Source of the DNA: Calonectria ilicicola
Lineage: Eukaryota > Ascomycota > Sordariomycetes > Hypocreales > Nectriaceae
Length of the DNA: 64,000 nt
Direction: 5' to 3'
Assembly (NCBI GenBank): GCA_020809705.1
Contig: CP085834.1
Coordinates: 992,001 to 1,056,000 of the forward strand
Under the pieces are notes generated by a model, which was given only the letters and a program-made list of their open reading frames with translations, was not told where the DNA came from and searched no databases. Position 1 is the first letter of the stretch. Each line of letters opens with the position of its first letter. Shown here piece by piece: positions 63,211 through 64,000 of this stretch. The position numbers and the translations under genes were made by a program.

Positions 63211-64000
63211 ATGATTTTGACGCATCTCTTGACAAGTGGCTCTCTGTCACAGTTAGCATTGGGCATAGCCTACAGTTCAGGCCTTCTCCTCCTCTTGCAC
63301 TGCATGGTGCGAGCAATTTTTTCACCTCTACGCTCTGTCCCTGGTCCAGTGCTCTCTCGTTTTACTCGTCTGTGGTACTTTTATCAAGTATGGGGCAGGA
63401 ATTTTCACAAAACAAATATCGAACTGCATAAGAAATATGGTTAGCATTCATCCTGGATGAATAAATTGTGAGGTTACCCCCTGTTGACCACATCAGGCCC
63501 CATAGTCCGCATCACACCAAACGAGTACTCAATTGACGATCCTACGAGTATACGAACTATCTACGGACACGGAAAGCCCTTTGTAAAAGGGCCTTGGTAT
63601 CATGGGATGAGCAACCCAGACGGCCACACTGACGACCTTTTCTCGGGCAGACATCCGGAACTTCATGCTGCTAATAGGCGCAAAGTGGCATCCCTTTACT
63701 CGACGTCAACTCTCTTGAAAATGGAAGAATCGATTGACAAATGCATCAGCCTAATCGAGAATAAATTTCGGGAGATGTCAAGGTAAAGTCCAGGTATTTA
63801 ATCGTTAGTGATACCATATTAAGGGCGACTAGTCTGGAAACGGTGATAGATTTACAACACTGGCTACAGTGTTTTGCCTTTGATACTATCGGGGAGATAA
63901 CGGTGAGGTCTTTTTGAGCCAATACACTACGTGTTAAGTTGTGATATACAACTACTAACAGGCGATGCCGATATCAGCTAGCATCTCGATTTGGATTTCT
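63211..64000 (+). CDS. Cytochrome P450 (N-terminal part, runs off the window)
   Basis: Membrane-anchored haem monooxygenase of the endoplasmic reticulum. Exons 63211-63439, 63497-63782, 63833-63902 and from 63978 to the window end. The N-terminus has a TM anchor (LALGIAYSSGLLLLLHCMV), then the Pro hinge LRSVPGPVLSRFTRLWY and the B-helix region GPIVRITPNEYS. The FSGRHPELHAANRRKVASLY block (C-helix, with the haem-contacting His/Arg motif) follows, then VIDLQHWLQCFAFDTIGEIT joined to LASRFGFL. The haem-binding Cys region lies beyond the window. The fungal group with this N-terminus includes pisatin demethylase-like and secondary-metabolite P450s; subfamily cannot be fixed. Start at 63211 is preferred over an upstream in-frame ATG because the anchor begins there. 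Confidence 0.93.

Overview
The window is nuclear DNA of a filamentous ascomycete (Pezizomycotina). Almost every gene is split by 44-105 nt GT-AG introns with CTAAC/CTGAC-like branch sites. The families are also typical of these fungi: Zn2Cys6 regulators, an MFS sugar transporter, a GMC oxidoreductase, a glutamic (G1) peptidase, DUF3176 and DUF3433 membrane proteins, and a decayed NACHT (STAND) gene. I cannot name the species. Exon models were built by hand from splice signals and frame continuity. Most close exactly in frame.

Left part (0-26 kb): a coiled-coil protein at the edge; a zinc alcohol dehydrogenase (-); a sugar transporter (+); a NACHT pseudogene (-); a DUF3176 membrane glycoprotein (-); a small metabolic group of GMC oxidoreductase (+), metallo-beta-lactamase-fold hydrolase (-) and Zn2Cys6 regulator (-); a small secreted Cys-rich protein (+); an orphan membrane glycoprotein (-); a second secreted protein (+); and a RidA-like protein (-).

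Middle part (27-44 kb): two copies of one two-gene module face each other across a roughly 10 kb gene-poor core. Each module is a seven-exon protein with two C-terminal membrane segments (family A) plus a small WTCCxC cysteine-rich protein (family C). The order A1> <C1 ... C2> <A2 is symmetric about ~35.5 kb, so it looks like an old inverted duplication. The core holds a degenerate direct repeat of about 0.6 kb, present twice.

Right part (45-64 kb): an orphan five-exon membrane glycoprotein (-); a second Zn2Cys6 regulator (+); a large two-module DUF3433 membrane protein (-); a G1 peptidase precursor (-); an intact, intronless bacterial-type MurF ligase (+); an unrecognised acidic protein (-); and a divergent NmrA-like reductase (-)/cytochrome P450 (+) pair that runs off the window end and may be the edge of a biosynthetic cluster.

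The two most notable observations are the complete peptidoglycan ligase gene in a fungal chromosome, with a short telomere-type repeat 1.5 kb away, and the mirror-image A/C module.
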